53,021 bases of DNA from Xanthobacteraceae bacterium (GTDB taxonomy: Bacteria > Pseudomonadota > Alphaproteobacteria > Rhizobiales > Xanthobacteraceae): NCBI GenBank assembly GCA_019745775.1, contig JAIESR010000051.1:1-53021 (forward strand). Reading direction: 5' to 3'. Below, one piece after another: positions 1 to 8,607 of this stretch. Made by a program: the position numbers and the translations under genes. Positions within the stretch are counted from its first letter, which is position 1, and the number at the start of each line of letters is the position of its first letter. Under the pieces are notes generated by a model. That model searched no databases and was not told where the DNA came from. It saw only the letters and a program-made list of their open reading frames with translations.

Positions 1-119
1 GGCCCGAAACTATCTAGCGTCCGTCTGCCTTGCAGCCGCCCTCGTTTGGTGGATTTAATGAGTCCGGACCCTAATATGCGCGCCGGCATGGCCGGAGCAC
101 CCGGTTTGGGAGGAAATGC

Positions 120-1070
120 ATGACCACAGTCGTTACCGGCGCCGGCCTGATCGGCACCGCCTTTGCCCAGAACGCCATCGCGCGCGGCGAGAAGGTCGTA
201 TTCGTCGATCCCGAGCCGCGCGCCGACTTCCTCGAGCTCAAGCTCGGCGACAAGGGCTATGCGCTCGCCCGCTACGACGTGCGCGACCTGCCCAACCTGA
301 TCGCCACCATCAAGGAGCACGGCGCCGACACCGTCGTGCACACCGCCGGCCTGATCGGGAACCGCGTCCAGCAATCGCTCTCCGCAGGCTTCGACATCAA
401 TCTCGGCGGCACCCGTAATGTCGCCGAAGCCGTGCGGCTCACCGGCGTGCGGCGGCTGGTTCATATCTCGACCTTCGGCGTGTACGACCGCCGGCGCGAG
501 GCAGGCAATGCCCCGGTGGGCGAGGATTACGTGCGCGGCGGCGCGCGCGCCTATGGCGCGTTCAAGGCGGCGAAGGAACTGGTCCTCGAGGCCTACGCCG
601 CCACCTACGCGTTCGAGGTGATCATGCTGCGGCCGGCGAACGTGTTCGGGCTCGGGCATTTCTGGTCCGGCTCGAGCGGCGGCATGAAGATGCAGCGGCT
701 GATCGAGGCCGGGCTTGACGGCGGGACCGCGCGCATCCCCGCCTCCGAGACCATGGCCAACGAATACGTCTACGCCAAGGACGTCGGCCGCGCGGTCGAC
801 GCCGCCACCACGGCGAAGCGTCCGCCGCAGATCCATTTCAACATCGGCAACGGCTACGTCTCCTCGTTCGACGAGGTGCTGGCGGCGGTGAAGGCGCTCT
901 GCCCGAACCTGCGCTACGAGGTCGAAGCCGGCGAGCCGCCGCATTCCAAGACCGCGCCGCTCGACATCTCCGCGGCAAAACAGCACCTCGGCTGGGAGCC
1001 GCGCTTCACGCTACAGTCCGCGTTCGAGGACTATCTCAAGGACTTGAAGGCGGCGCGCGCCAGCCGATGA
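120..1070 (+). CDS. NAD-dependent epimerase/dehydratase (extended SDR)
   Basis: 316 aa, cytoplasmic. Seen: an N-terminal Rossmann nucleotide-binding loop G7-A-G9-L-I-G12, a Ser/Thr pair after a His at residues 116-118, and the catalytic pair Y145-xxx-K149, all in the order expected for extended short-chain dehydrogenases of the nucleotide-sugar epimerase class. The length is normal for the family. A strong ribosome site (gggaggaaa, about 107-115) sits just before the ATG at 120. Family knowledge: such enzymes oxidise, epimerise or dehydrate NDP-sugars or related hydroxy compounds using NAD(P). The substrate cannot be read from the sequence. The Bug receptor gene follows within 30 bp, so the two are probably co-transcribed; that suggests a small-molecule catabolic role rather than cell-wall sugar synthesis, but this is inference. 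Confidence 0.85.
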   Translation: MTTVVTGAGLIGTAFAQNAIARGEKVVFVDPEPRADFLELKLGDKGYALARYDVRDLPNLIATIKEHGADTVVHTAGLIGNRVQQSLSAGFDINLGGTRNVAEAVRLTGVRRLVHISTFGVYDRRREAGNAPVGEDYVRGGARAYGAFKAAKELVLEAYAATYAFEVIMLRPANVFGLGHFWSGSSGGMKMQRLIEAGLDGGTARIPASETMANEYVYAKDVGRAVDAATTAKRPPQIHFNIGNGYVSSFDEVLAAVKALCPNLRYEVEAGEPPHSKTAPLDISAAKQHLGWEPRFTLQSAFEDYLKDLKAARASR

Positions 1071-1096
1071 GGTGCGAGCCGCGAAATGGAACAGGC

Positions 1097-2071
1097 ATGC
1101 CGATGCTCTTACGGAATATTTCGCTCGTATTCGCGCTGACGACCATCGCGGGCGCAGCACTGGCGCAACCTTACCCCTCGAAGCCGATCAAGATCGTGGT
1201 GTCGACGACGCCGGGCGGCATCACCGACATCCTGGCGCGCCATCTCGGCGCGCATATCACCGCCAAGACCGGACAGGCCGTGGTCATCGACAACCGCGCC
1301 GGCGGCTCCGGCAACATCGCCATGAGCGAAGTTTCGCGCGCGACGCCCGACGGTTACACGCTCGGCTTCGCCAACACCGGCAACATCACCATCAACCCCT
1401 ATTTGTTCAGCAAGCTCAACTACGATCCGCTCAACGACCTCATTCCGATCGGCCCGGTCGGAACCGTGCCGCTGTTCCTGACGGTGAACGCCAGCCGCGT
1501 GCCGGCAACGACCTTGCAGGAGTTCATCGCCTACGCGAAGGCGAACATCGACAAGGTCAGTTATGCGGGCGCCGGTGCCGGCACGACACCAGACCTCGCG
1601 CAGAGCGAGTTCGCGCGCCGCTCGGGGTTGAAGCTCGTGGTGGTGCCGCATCGCGGCACCGGCCCGGCGACCCAGGCCGTGATCGTCGGCGACGTGCAGG
1701 TGACGTTCGTCTCGATGGGCCCGCACATCGAGCTGGTGCGCAAGGGCGTGCTGCGGGTACTGGCGGCGGCGACGCCCAAGCGCATGCCCTATGTGCCGGA
1801 CGTGCCGACCTTCTCCGAACAGGGCTTCCCCGGCTTCACCGCGGAGACCTGGTTCGCGCTGTTCGCGCCCAAAGGAACGCCGAAGGAATTGCTCGAGCAG
1901 CTCAACGGCTACACCCGCGGCGTCCAGCAGGACCCGGAGACCAGCCGACGGCTGGCGGCCACCTTCGTCGACCCCTTGCTGCTGACGCACGTCGAATTCG
2001 CCGCGCAGGTGAAGGCCGACGCGGTGAAGTGGGAACGGATCGTGCGGGACTCCGGCGCCAAACTCGACTGA
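1097..2071 (+). CDS. Bug-family tripartite tricarboxylate transporter receptor protein
   Basis: 324 aa periplasmic solute receptor. Seen: a Sec signal peptide (hydrophobic core after MPMLLRN, ending in ALAQ), then the family's YPSKPI start of the mature protein, a PGG..DILAR stretch and a GGSGN loop. I chose the ATG at 1097 because it starts directly before the signal peptide; an upstream in-frame ATG at 1067 would overlap the epimerase stop but adds an unnatural n-region. Family knowledge: Bug proteins bind carboxylates or small acids and deliver them to TctAB permeases, although most Bug genes are orphans. No TctA or TctB is present here. It probably shares a transcript with the epimerase at 120. 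The ligand is unknown. Confidence 0.88.
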   Translation: MPMLLRNISLVFALTTIAGAALAQPYPSKPIKIVVSTTPGGITDILARHLGAHITAKTGQAVVIDNRAGGSGNIAMSEVSRATPDGYTLGFANTGNITINPYLFSKLNYDPLNDLIPIGPVGTVPLFLTVNASRVPATTLQEFIAYAKANIDKVSYAGAGAGTTPDLAQSEFARRSGLKLVVVPHRGTGPATQAVIVGDVQVTFVSMGPHIELVRKGVLRVLAAATPKRMPYVPDVPTFSEQGFPGFTAETWFALFAPKGTPKELLEQLNGYTRGVQQDPETSRRLAATFVDPLLLTHVEFAAQVKADAVKWERIVRDSGAKLD

Positions 2072-2079
2072 TTGGCGCC

Positions 2080-2946
2080 CTACTTGCTGGTGCGTCCATC
2101 GCTCGGTCGCAGCCACCGGACCGACTGGACCTGCTTCATCAGGTCCACGTCGATGTGCGGCAGGATGGTCTTCGCGAAGGCGCGGCGGACCAGTTGGTTT
2201 TCACGCGCGCACCCGTCTGCGCGCGCCTTCGGAAGCACGCCGTTGTCGACGAAGTCGCGGAACGCCTCCGGCTCTCCGCCATAGGCGAGGCACAGATAAT
2301 TGAAGAACCGCTGCGCGTCGGTGCCGTGCTCGTCGGCGTACTCGGCCCGTGACCGCGGATTCCTGTTGTTGAGATAGGTGAACGCCGCGCCTTTGATGGT
2401 CGTGCGCGCCACGTCCTTGCCGAACTGCAGCATCAGGAACGCCGAGAGCTGATCGGCGGCATCTTCTTCTCGTCCGAATACCGGCACCTGCAGGATGTCG
2501 AACAACGCATGGCCGAGCTCATGAAAGATCGCGTCGATGAACCCGCCGACCACCACCTCGTCGCGCGTAAAGCCCTGCGGCGACGTCGTCTGTGGCGCGA
2601 TCTGCTCCAGGTGTTCGTAGAACTCGTAGCAGAGGCTGATCGCCCATTCGCTGCGATCGTAGAAGGCGTTGACCACGCCGCAGGACTTGGTCCGGATGCG
2701 CAGCACGCGCGGCAGACGCAGCGGCGACAGGAACATCGAGAGCTCTTCCAGCACCTGGCGCTTGCGAAGGCGGTCCAAGGTCGCCTGCGAGCGTGGGAAG
2801 CGCAGCATCGGATCGATATAATCGATGATGACGCGGGTGTTGGCGGCGAGTTCCTGTGGCCGCGGCTGCGCGGCGCTTTCGGGCGTCTGAACCAGCAAGG
2901 CGGCCGCCGCGACGGCCAGCGCAGCGACAATCTTCGAGCAGCGCAT
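2080..2946 (-). CDS. DUF4344 putative metallopeptidase, secreted, intact HExxH
   Basis: 288 aa. Seen: a signal peptide (start MRCSKIV, core rich in Ala/Val/Leu, ending ESAAQ), a zinc-type HELGH motif at residues 142-146 and a downstream G-R-E-E-D-A-A-D block (158-165) that could supply the third ligand. This matches the DUF4344 putative metallopeptidase family. The start at 2946 was preferred over upstream in-frame starts because it begins the signal peptide. The protein should act in the periplasm or be exported. Its upstream neighbour on the same strand (3002-3982) is a paralog with the same architecture, 55 bp away, so they form a likely two-gene operon. Substrate and role are not known. 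Confidence 0.75.
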   Translation of the reverse strand: MRCSKIVAALAVAAAALLVQTPESAAQPRPQELAANTRVIIDYIDPMLRFPRSQATLDRLRKRQVLEELSMFLSPLRLPRVLRIRTKSCGVVNAFYDRSEWAISLCYEFYEHLEQIAPQTTSPQGFTRDEVVVGGFIDAIFHELGHALFDILQVPVFGREEDAADQLSAFLMLQFGKDVARTTIKGAAFTYLNNRNPRSRAEYADEHGTDAQRFFNYLCLAYGGEPEAFRDFVDNGVLPKARADGCARENQLVRRAFAKTILPHIDVDLMKQVQSVRWLRPSDGRTSK

Positions 2947-3001
2947 CTTGAACCTCGACGTCATTGAGCGGAACGGAGTCGGTTTCATGTCGAGGCTCCG
3001 C

Positions 3002-3982
3002 TCACTTGGGCTCGTCCAGCATCAACCAGGTCGCAGACTGGACCCGCTTGAGCAGTTGCACGTCCACGTGCGGCAGGATCTGCTGCACGAAAGCCTGCCG
3101 CAAAGAGAGAAACTCATTTCCGCAACGTTGTGCTCGGCGCTGGGGCATCAGGTTCTGGTCGACCAGGAACCTGAAGGTGGCCGGATCGGCGCCGATGGCA
3201 ATGCAGAGATAGTTGTAGAAACGCTGCGCCTCCGGCGCCTGCTCGCTGGCGAAGTCGGCTTGAGTCCATTGCCGCTCCGACAATTCGAAATAGCGTGCGG
3301 CGCCGACCATGACCCTGAGCGCGACGTCCCGGCCGAACTGGACCATGATGAAGCCGGCGAGCTTGTCGGCGGCATCGCGTTCACGCCCCCAGACCGGAAT
3401 ATCCAGGATGTCGAAGGTCGCGATCGCGACCTCATGCAGCACCTGCTGGATGACCGCGCCGAGGATCATGCTCTCGGGCGGCGGGGCGCCAATCTGCTGA
3501 GTTGGCGGCACCAGCTGTGCGACCTTCGCGATGTATTCGTAGCAGATCGTCACCGCTCCGCCGGGCTGGTACGGCCGCTGCTCGGCGTTGCACTGGTCGA
3601 CCTGCACCAGGAGCTTGCGCGGGAGCCGCAGCGGCGACAGGAACAGCCGCAGTTGCTCGAGCACCTGCCGGCGCATCAGCCGCTCACGGATCGGACGGAA
3701 CCGCGGGTCCTGCGGCTCGGCGTAGACCACATCGACCTGCGAGTTGCCCCAGTCGGCCCCGGCCGTCGTGGGCGGCGGTGCCGGTGGTGGCGTGACGTCA
3801 GTGGTGGTCGGCCGGAACACCGGTCCGGGCGTCGGCACAGGCGCCGGCTTGTCGGCGCCGGGGGTAGGCTTGCCGGCGCCACCACCGGGGCCGGAGGGAC
3901 CAAAGGTCTGGGCATGAAGTGACGCCGCGCCGAGGGGCACGATGAACGCCAGCGCAAGGACGAGACGGACAACGAAGGTCAT
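3002..3982 (-). CDS. DUF4344 paralog with degenerate zinc motif (HEVAI)
   Basis: 326 aa. Seen: a signal peptide from MTFVVR, a Pro/Gly-rich linker (about residues 30-75), then a domain collinear with the neighbour at 2080-2946 (shared LRLFLSPLRLPR, FDIL.IPV.GRE.DAAD). The motif position reads H183-E-V-A-I187, so the second zinc histidine of HExxH is replaced by Ile; I checked the codons on the minus strand (3427-3460 region). The glutamate and the GRERDAAD block remain. By analogy with other metallopeptidases it should bind zinc poorly or not at all and may be a regulatory or binding paralog. Start at 3982 (ATG of the signal peptide) rather than 4015. First gene of the probable pair. Confidence 0.72.
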   Translation of the reverse strand: MTFVVRLVLALAFIVPLGAASLHAQTFGPSGPGGGAGKPTPGADKPAPVPTPGPVFRPTTTDVTPPPAPPPTTAGADWGNSQVDVVYAEPQDPRFRPIRERLMRRQVLEQLRLFLSPLRLPRKLLVQVDQCNAEQRPYQPGGAVTICYEYIAKVAQLVPPTQQIGAPPPESMILGAVIQQVLHEVAIATFDILDIPVWGRERDAADKLAGFIMVQFGRDVALRVMVGAARYFELSERQWTQADFASEQAPEAQRFYNYLCIAIGADPATFRFLVDQNLMPQRRAQRCGNEFLSLRQAFVQQILPHVDVQLLKRVQSATWLMLDEPK

Positions 3983-4225
3983 CAATGGCTTCCCTGTTCG
4001 CGCGAGCGGGACCACCGCCTTCCCCTCGGCATGAAAAATCCGGCCACGCCCCCGAACGTCCGCCGGATTCCTGGCTTGGATACTAGCGTGCAGGATTGCC
4101 GGCTCACAATATGGGCGGCGTCCCGCCGATGAATTGTGGCAGGCCGCTGTGACGCAGCGTTAACCCGCGGCGCCAGCTGGCGGGTGACGCGCGTGGCGTT
4201 ATAGTCCGCGCGATAGGAGATCTTC
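3983..4225. other. divergent intergenic region, 243 bp
   Basis: Separates the minus-strand DUF4344 pair from the plus-strand UbiD gene, so it must hold two outward promoters. I see no recognisable operator, repeat or hairpin in it; only the ribosome site taggag just before 4226 is clear. Confidence 0.5.
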
Positions 4226-5794
4226 GTGAACATCGTCGAAAAGAACGCATTAAAGCCGGCCGCGGCGGTGGGCGACCTCGACCGCTTCCGGCTGCGCCGA
4301 TTCATCGACGAACTTCCCGCCGAAGAGCTCGAGGTGCGCAGCGACAGGACCGAGCTTGTCGACGTGGCGCAGGCGCTGGAAGGAAATCCGCGCGCGGTGC
4401 TGTTCGTGGCGGCCGGTCCGGACCGGCAGCAACTGGTCGGCAGCGTCACCGGCAGCCGTTCGCGTATCGCCCGCGCCTTCGGCGTCGCGCCGGGCGAGCT
4501 GCTGCGCGAAGTCCAGAAGCGCATGCGCAACAAGGGCGAGATCGTCGAGGTCCCACGCACCGAGGCGCCGGCGCAGCAAGTGGTGCTGACCGGCGCCGAC
4601 GCCGATCTCACCGCGCTGCCGGTACATCTCCAGCACGGCGCGGACGGTGCGCCCTACATTTCGTCGTCCACCGACTTCGTGGTCGACCCGACGACCGGCT
4701 TCACCAATGTCGGCATCCGCCGGCTGATGCTGCGCGGCCGCACCGAGGCCGGCGTCGACCTCAATTCGCCAAGCGATCTCCGCGCGATCTATGAAGCGAG
4801 CGCCGCCGCCGGCAAGCCGGTGCCGGTCGCCTTCGTCATCGGCTCGCATCCGATCGACCATCTCGCGGCCGTCATGCGGCTGCCGAGCGACGACCTCGCG
4901 CTGATCTCGGCGCTGCGCGGCGCGCCGCTGCCGGTGGTTAAGTGCGTCACCAACGACGTGCGGGTGCCCGCCGACGCCGAATGGGTGCTGGAGGGCTATG
5001 TCGACGAGCGCGGCCACGTGGAGCCGGAAGGCCCCTACGGCGAATTCCTCGGCTACTACGGCGCGGTGAAGCGCAATCCGGTATTCCACCTGACTGCGAT
5101 CACGCGGCGCCGCGACGCGCTGTTCCAGACCTCGACCATCGGCGGGAAGTCTTTGTCACGGACAGACACTGCGCAGCTCAACGGCGTGCGCACCGAAGTC
5201 ATGGTGTGGCGCGCGCTCGAGACCGCGGTGCGCGAACCGGTCGGCGTCTATGCCACCACCTCGAGCGGCGGCATGTACACGCTGCGCGTCGCGATCCGGG
5301 CGCGCGTGCCCGGCGAGGCGCGCAACGCTATCGCCGCCTGCTTCGGGGCGCTGACCAACGTGAAGCACGTGTTCGTGGTCGATCCCGACATCGACATTTT
5401 CTCCGACGAGGAGATGGACTGGGCGTTCGCGACCCGCTTCCAGGCCGACCGCGATCTCATGGTGATGAGCGACATGCGCGCGGTTCCGATCGATCCGTCG
5501 CTGATGGGGAGCCGTACCGGCGCCAAGGCCGGCTTCGATCTGACCTGGCCGCCCGGCGTCGCGACGAAGCTCGAATTCAAGGTGCCGGCGCCGCCAACAT
5601 TCAACGGCAAGCGCTTCCCCTCGATCGAGGCCGCGCTCGCCGACGGGCCGAAATTCTTCGAAGACCTGATGAGCGCCGTCGGCAGTCGCGACGGGCGCGA
5701 GATCGTGCGCGCGCTCGAAGACCTGAAGGCGAAGACCGCCATCGAGCGCGACAGCGAAGGCCGCTATTTTCTTCGTGGCCCGGATGGAAAGTGA
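4226..5794 (+). CDS. UbiD family (prenylated-FMN) decarboxylase
   Basis: 522 aa, cytoplasmic. GTG start at 4226 with a taggaga ribosome site. Seen: the family signature E266-P-E-G-P-Y-G-E273-F followed by LGYYG, a preceding Arg-rich N-terminal domain (VTGSRSRIA) and a C-terminal domain of normal length. Family knowledge: UbiD enzymes reversibly (de)carboxylate aromatic, heteroaromatic or unsaturated acids with prenylated FMN made by UbiX; no UbiX is in this window. The gene is followed by a complete ABC importer (SBP 5890, ATPase 6921, permease 7730) in the same direction, so the decarboxylase and an acid-uptake system are probably co-expressed; a 95-bp gap containing repeat-like sequence lies between. 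Substrate unknown. A second UbiD paralog lies at 33343-35007. Confidence 0.9.
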   Translation: MNIVEKNALKPAAAVGDLDRFRLRRFIDELPAEELEVRSDRTELVDVAQALEGNPRAVLFVAAGPDRQQLVGSVTGSRSRIARAFGVAPGELLREVQKRMRNKGEIVEVPRTEAPAQQVVLTGADADLTALPVHLQHGADGAPYISSSTDFVVDPTTGFTNVGIRRLMLRGRTEAGVDLNSPSDLRAIYEASAAAGKPVPVAFVIGSHPIDHLAAVMRLPSDDLALISALRGAPLPVVKCVTNDVRVPADAEWVLEGYVDERGHVEPEGPYGEFLGYYGAVKRNPVFHLTAITRRRDALFQTSTIGGKSLSRTDTAQLNGVRTEVMVWRALETAVREPVGVYATTSSGGMYTLRVAIRARVPGEARNAIAACFGALTNVKHVFVVDPDIDIFSDEEMDWAFATRFQADRDLMVMSDMRAVPIDPSLMGSRTGAKAGFDLTWPPGVATKLEFKVPAPPTFNGKRFPSIEAALADGPKFFEDLMSAVGSRDGREIVRALEDLKAKTAIERDSEGRYFLRGPDGK

Positions 5795-5799
5795 GCGAC

Positions 5800-5862
5800 A
5801 TCCGGGGCAATCGACCGCCCAGGAAAGCCCCCGGGCTTCGCTGCACCCAACCCGGGCTAAAC
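5800..5862. repeat. short palindromic repeat remnant
   Basis: The gap after the UbiD gene contains atccgggg and cccgggcttcgctgc / cccgggcta segments that resemble the common rhizobial intergenic repeats. The arms are imperfect and I assign it with low confidence. Confidence 0.35.
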
Positions 5863-5889
5863 GGCACACATCGCTGGAGGAACACCGTA

Positions 5890-6930
5890 ATGACCGCTGC
5901 CCTGCGAACCGCCGCGGCCTCACTCGTCCTGCTCGCCAGCCTTGGCGCTGCACCGGCGCAGGAGACGACCATCAATATCGGCCTGGTGCGCTCGATCTCG
6001 AACGGCGCCAATCTCTGGGGCGTCGAGAAGGGCTACTTCAAAGAGGTCGGCATCAACCTCAAGATCGAGGAACTCGACACCTCCGCCAATGTGCTCGCAA
6101 TGCTGGCGCAGAACCGGCTGCAGATCATCGAAGGCGGCGTGTCGGCGGGCTACTTCAACGGGCTCCAGAAGAACCTGCCGATCACCATGGTGATGGATCG
6201 GGTGTCGAGCCCGCTCGGGCACAACCTGATGCTGCGCCCGGATCTCAAGGATCAGATCACGCGGCTCGGCCAGCTCAAGGGCAAGGTCATCGCCACCAAC
6301 GGTCACGGCGCGGTGTCGACCTACGAGGTCGGCCGCATGCTCGAGACCGACGGCATCACCATTGCCGACGTCGAGATCAAGGTGCTGCCGTTCCCGCAGA
6401 TGTCGGTCGCTTTCCGCAACAAGGCGATCGACGCCGCGATCGTGATTCCGCCGTTCACCGCGCAGCTGATCGAAGGCGGCTTCGCGGTGCCGTTCAAGGA
6501 TCCCGATGACCTCGTCAAGCCGCATCCGATGTCGATCGCAGTCAGCATGATCAACACCGAATGGGCGAAGGCGAGCGACCGCGCCGCGCGCAACTATTAC
6601 AGCGCCTATCTGCGGGCGGTGCGCGACTACTGCCAAGCCTATCACGGCGGCGCAAACCGCGCCGCGATGATCGACCTCCTGGTCAGGACCAAGACCGAGA
6701 CGCGCGAGCCACTGTTGCACAAATATCCGTGGCCGGCGCGCAGCCCGAACGGCGCGATCAACACCGCAAGCGTCATGGACATGCAGAAGTGGTACGGCGA
6801 GAGCAAGATGACCACCGCCAACCTGCCGCTCGAGCGCATCATCGACACCAGCTACGGCCGCGAGGCGGTGGCGAAGCTGCCACCGTTCGTGCTGGAGAAC
6901 AAGGACTCAAAGCTCCCGGGATGCCGGTGA
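5890..6930 (+). CDS. ABC transporter substrate-binding protein, NMT1/SsuA type
   Basis: 346 aa periplasmic binding protein. Seen: a signal peptide (MTAALRTAAASLVLLASLG, cleavage near APAQ) and a mature start TTINIGLVRSISNGANLWGVEKGYFKE, the usual opening of SsuA/TauA/ThiY-like proteins in which the ligand pocket forms near the first beta-alpha unit. The ATG at 5890 follows a gctggagg ribosome site. It overlaps the ATPase gene by 10 bp, so the three transporter genes are one operon. Family knowledge: ligands include sulfonates, nitriles, pyrimidine precursors and aromatic acids. Placement after UbiD suggests an aromatic or unsaturated acid (inference). Confidence 0.88.
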   Translation: MTAALRTAAASLVLLASLGAAPAQETTINIGLVRSISNGANLWGVEKGYFKEVGINLKIEELDTSANVLAMLAQNRLQIIEGGVSAGYFNGLQKNLPITMVMDRVSSPLGHNLMLRPDLKDQITRLGQLKGKVIATNGHGAVSTYEVGRMLETDGITIADVEIKVLPFPQMSVAFRNKAIDAAIVIPPFTAQLIEGGFAVPFKDPDDLVKPHPMSIAVSMINTEWAKASDRAARNYYSAYLRAVRDYCQAYHGGANRAAMIDLLVRTKTETREPLLHKYPWPARSPNGAINTASVMDMQKWYGESKMTTANLPLERIIDTSYGREAVAKLPPFVLENKDSKLPGCR

Positions 6931-7733
6931 CTTCTTGCGCGAACCCACGGCGCGGCGCGGCGATCGAGATCGCGGGCCTGCGCAAGGAATATGTCAGCGC
7001 GGCCGGACGCGTGCTCGCAATCGAGAATATCGACCTGAAGATCGCCGCCGGCGAGTTCCTCTGCATCGTCGGACCGTCCGGCTGCGGGAAGTCGACGCTG
7101 CTGCGCATTCTCGCCGGCCTCGACCACCAGACCGCCGGCACCATCACCGTCGATGCCGAAGGCTGGGCGGTGGAGAACGCGATGGTGTTCCAGGAGAGTG
7201 GGCTGTTCCCCTGGATGAGCGTCGAGGCCAATGTCGGCTTCGGGCTGATGACGCGGGGCGTTCCATCCGCGGAGGCTGCGGAACGTATCGACGCCGCACT
7301 CAAGCTCGTCGGCCTCACCAAGTTCCGCCGCCACTTCCCGCATCAGCTTTCCGGCGGCATGCGCCAGCGCAGCGCGATCGCGCGCGCCTTCGTGACCGAT
7401 CCGGCGATGCTCCTGATGGACGAGCCGTTCGCCGCACTCGACGCGCAGAACCGGGTGATCCTGCAAGCCGAGCTGGTGCGGATCTGGGAGCAGACCGGCA
7501 AGACCGTGATCTACATCACGCACTCGATCGAGGAGGCGCTGCTGCTCGGCGACCGCTGCGTGGTGATGACCGCGCAGCCGGGCCGCATCAAGGAGATCAT
7601 CAGCGTGCCGTTTGCGCACCCGCGCGATCTCATTGCACTGTCGGCGGCCCCCGATTTCGGCAAGCTCAAGCTCGACATCTGGCGCGTTCTCGAAGACGAA
7701 GTGATGCGCGCCCGCGCGGAGATGGACGCATGA
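6921..7733 (+). CDS. ABC transporter ATP-binding protein (SsuB/TauB type)
   Basis: 270 aa. Seen, in order: Walker A GPSGCGKST (51-59), Q-loop Q91 in VFQESGLFPW, signature LSGGM (143-147), Walker B LLMDE (164-168), a D-loop AALD and the switch His in THSIEEAL. All catalytic elements are present. The ATG at 6921 lies inside the 3' end of the binding-protein gene and its TGA overlaps the permease ATG (ATGA at 7730-7733), so translation is probably coupled. It energises import through the permease at 7730 for the ligand captured by the protein at 5890. Confidence 0.93.
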   Translation: MPVTSCANPRRGAAIEIAGLRKEYVSAAGRVLAIENIDLKIAAGEFLCIVGPSGCGKSTLLRILAGLDHQTAGTITVDAEGWAVENAMVFQESGLFPWMSVEANVGFGLMTRGVPSAEAAERIDAALKLVGLTKFRRHFPHQLSGGMRQRSAIARAFVTDPAMLLMDEPFAALDAQNRVILQAELVRIWEQTGKTVIYITHSIEEALLLGDRCVVMTAQPGRIKEIISVPFAHPRDLIALSAAPDFGKLKLDIWRVLEDEVMRARAEMDA

Positions 7734-8509
7734 GAGGCCTTTCCGCCAAAATGTCGGCTAAGACCCGCGACCGCCTGCTCTACCTGATCTCGCCGATCGG
7801 GCTGTTGCTGGTGTGGGAACTGCTGCTGCTCGCCGGCTTCGGCGACCGCCGCTTCATTCCGGCGCCGAGCGACATCGCGGCCCGCTACTGGCAGCTCCTC
7901 ATGAACGGCGAGCTTGCCTACCACACCGGCGCAACGCTGCTGCGGGTGTTCGCGGGCTTCTTCGTCGGCGTCATCCCGGCCATCGCGCTCGGGCTCTTGA
8001 TGGCGATGTACCGGCCGGTGCGCATCTTCATCGACCCGCTGATCGCGTCGCTGTTCCCGATCCCCAAGATCGCGCTGATGCCGCTGCTTCTCCTCGCGTT
8101 CGGCTTCGGCGATGCCTCGAAGATCGCGCTGGTGGCGATCGCAGTATTCTTCCCGGTCATCGTGAACACCTATGTGGGCGCCGCGAATATCGAGAAGATC
8201 TACTGGGACGTCGCCAAGAACTACGGCGCGAGCCAGACCATGATGTTCACCCGCATCGTGTTCTTCGGCGCGCTGCCGACGATCTTCGCGGGGCTGCGCA
8301 TCGCGCTTGCGGTGTCGTTCATCGTCCTGGTGGCGGCCGAGTTCGTCGCCACCAAGAGCGGCATCGGCTACCTCATCTGGAATTCGTGGGAGCTTCTGGA
8401 AGTCACCACGATGTTCTGCGGGATCGTGACCATCGGCCTGCTCGGCCTTGTCACCTCGGCGCTGTTTCAGGAATTGGAGCGCAAGGTGATCCCGTGGAAG
8501 GCGGAGTAA
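7730..8509 (+). CDS. ABC transporter permease (SsuC/TauC type)
   Basis: 259 aa inner-membrane protein. Seen: about six hydrophobic segments (first at ISPIGLLLVWELLLLAG, last at FCGIVTIGLLGLVTSALF) and the cytoplasmic EAA-like loop AKNYGASQTMMFTRIVFFGALP, which contacts the ATPase. ATGA overlap with the ATPase gene. Last gene of the UbiD-transporter operon; nothing resembling a strong terminator follows. Confidence 0.92.
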   Translation: MRGLSAKMSAKTRDRLLYLISPIGLLLVWELLLLAGFGDRRFIPAPSDIAARYWQLLMNGELAYHTGATLLRVFAGFFVGVIPAIALGLLMAMYRPVRIFIDPLIASLFPIPKIALMPLLLLAFGFGDASKIALVAIAVFFPVIVNTYVGAANIEKIYWDVAKNYGASQTMMFTRIVFFGALPTIFAGLRIALAVSFIVLVAAEFVATKSGIGYLIWNSWELLEVTTMFCGIVTIGLLGLVTSALFQELERKVIPWKAE

Positions 8510-8537
8510 CTCATTGAGAACGCGACAATTCCGGCAG

Positions 8538-8551
8538 TTGACCTATATCAA
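8538..8551 (+). promoter_or_regulatory. FixK/FNR-type box
   Basis: TTGACCTATATCAA: TTGA-N6-TCAA, the FNR/FixK half-site arrangement. Its centre (8544.5) is 30 bp upstream of the centre of a TATACT -10 hexamer, the spacing of class II FNR promoters in which the regulator sits near -41.5. Confidence 0.6.
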
Positions 8552-8571
8552 CAGGCACGCGTAGTGGCGCC

Positions 8572-8577
8572 TATACT
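8572..8577 (+). promoter_or_regulatory. -10 hexamer TATACT
   Basis: Near-consensus -10 element 30 bp (centre to centre) from the FixK-like box and about 10 bp before the likely transcription start near 8586. It drives the small gene at 8608. No good -35 hexamer is present, as expected for an activator-dependent promoter. Confidence 0.5.
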
Positions 8578-8607
8578 AATGGCCAGCTATCAGCCAGGAG
8601 GTGTGAC

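Noticed and set aside
4942-5889. Upstream extension of the ABC binding-protein frame inside the UbiD gene
   Set aside because: Arg-rich shadow; the signal peptide starts at 5890.
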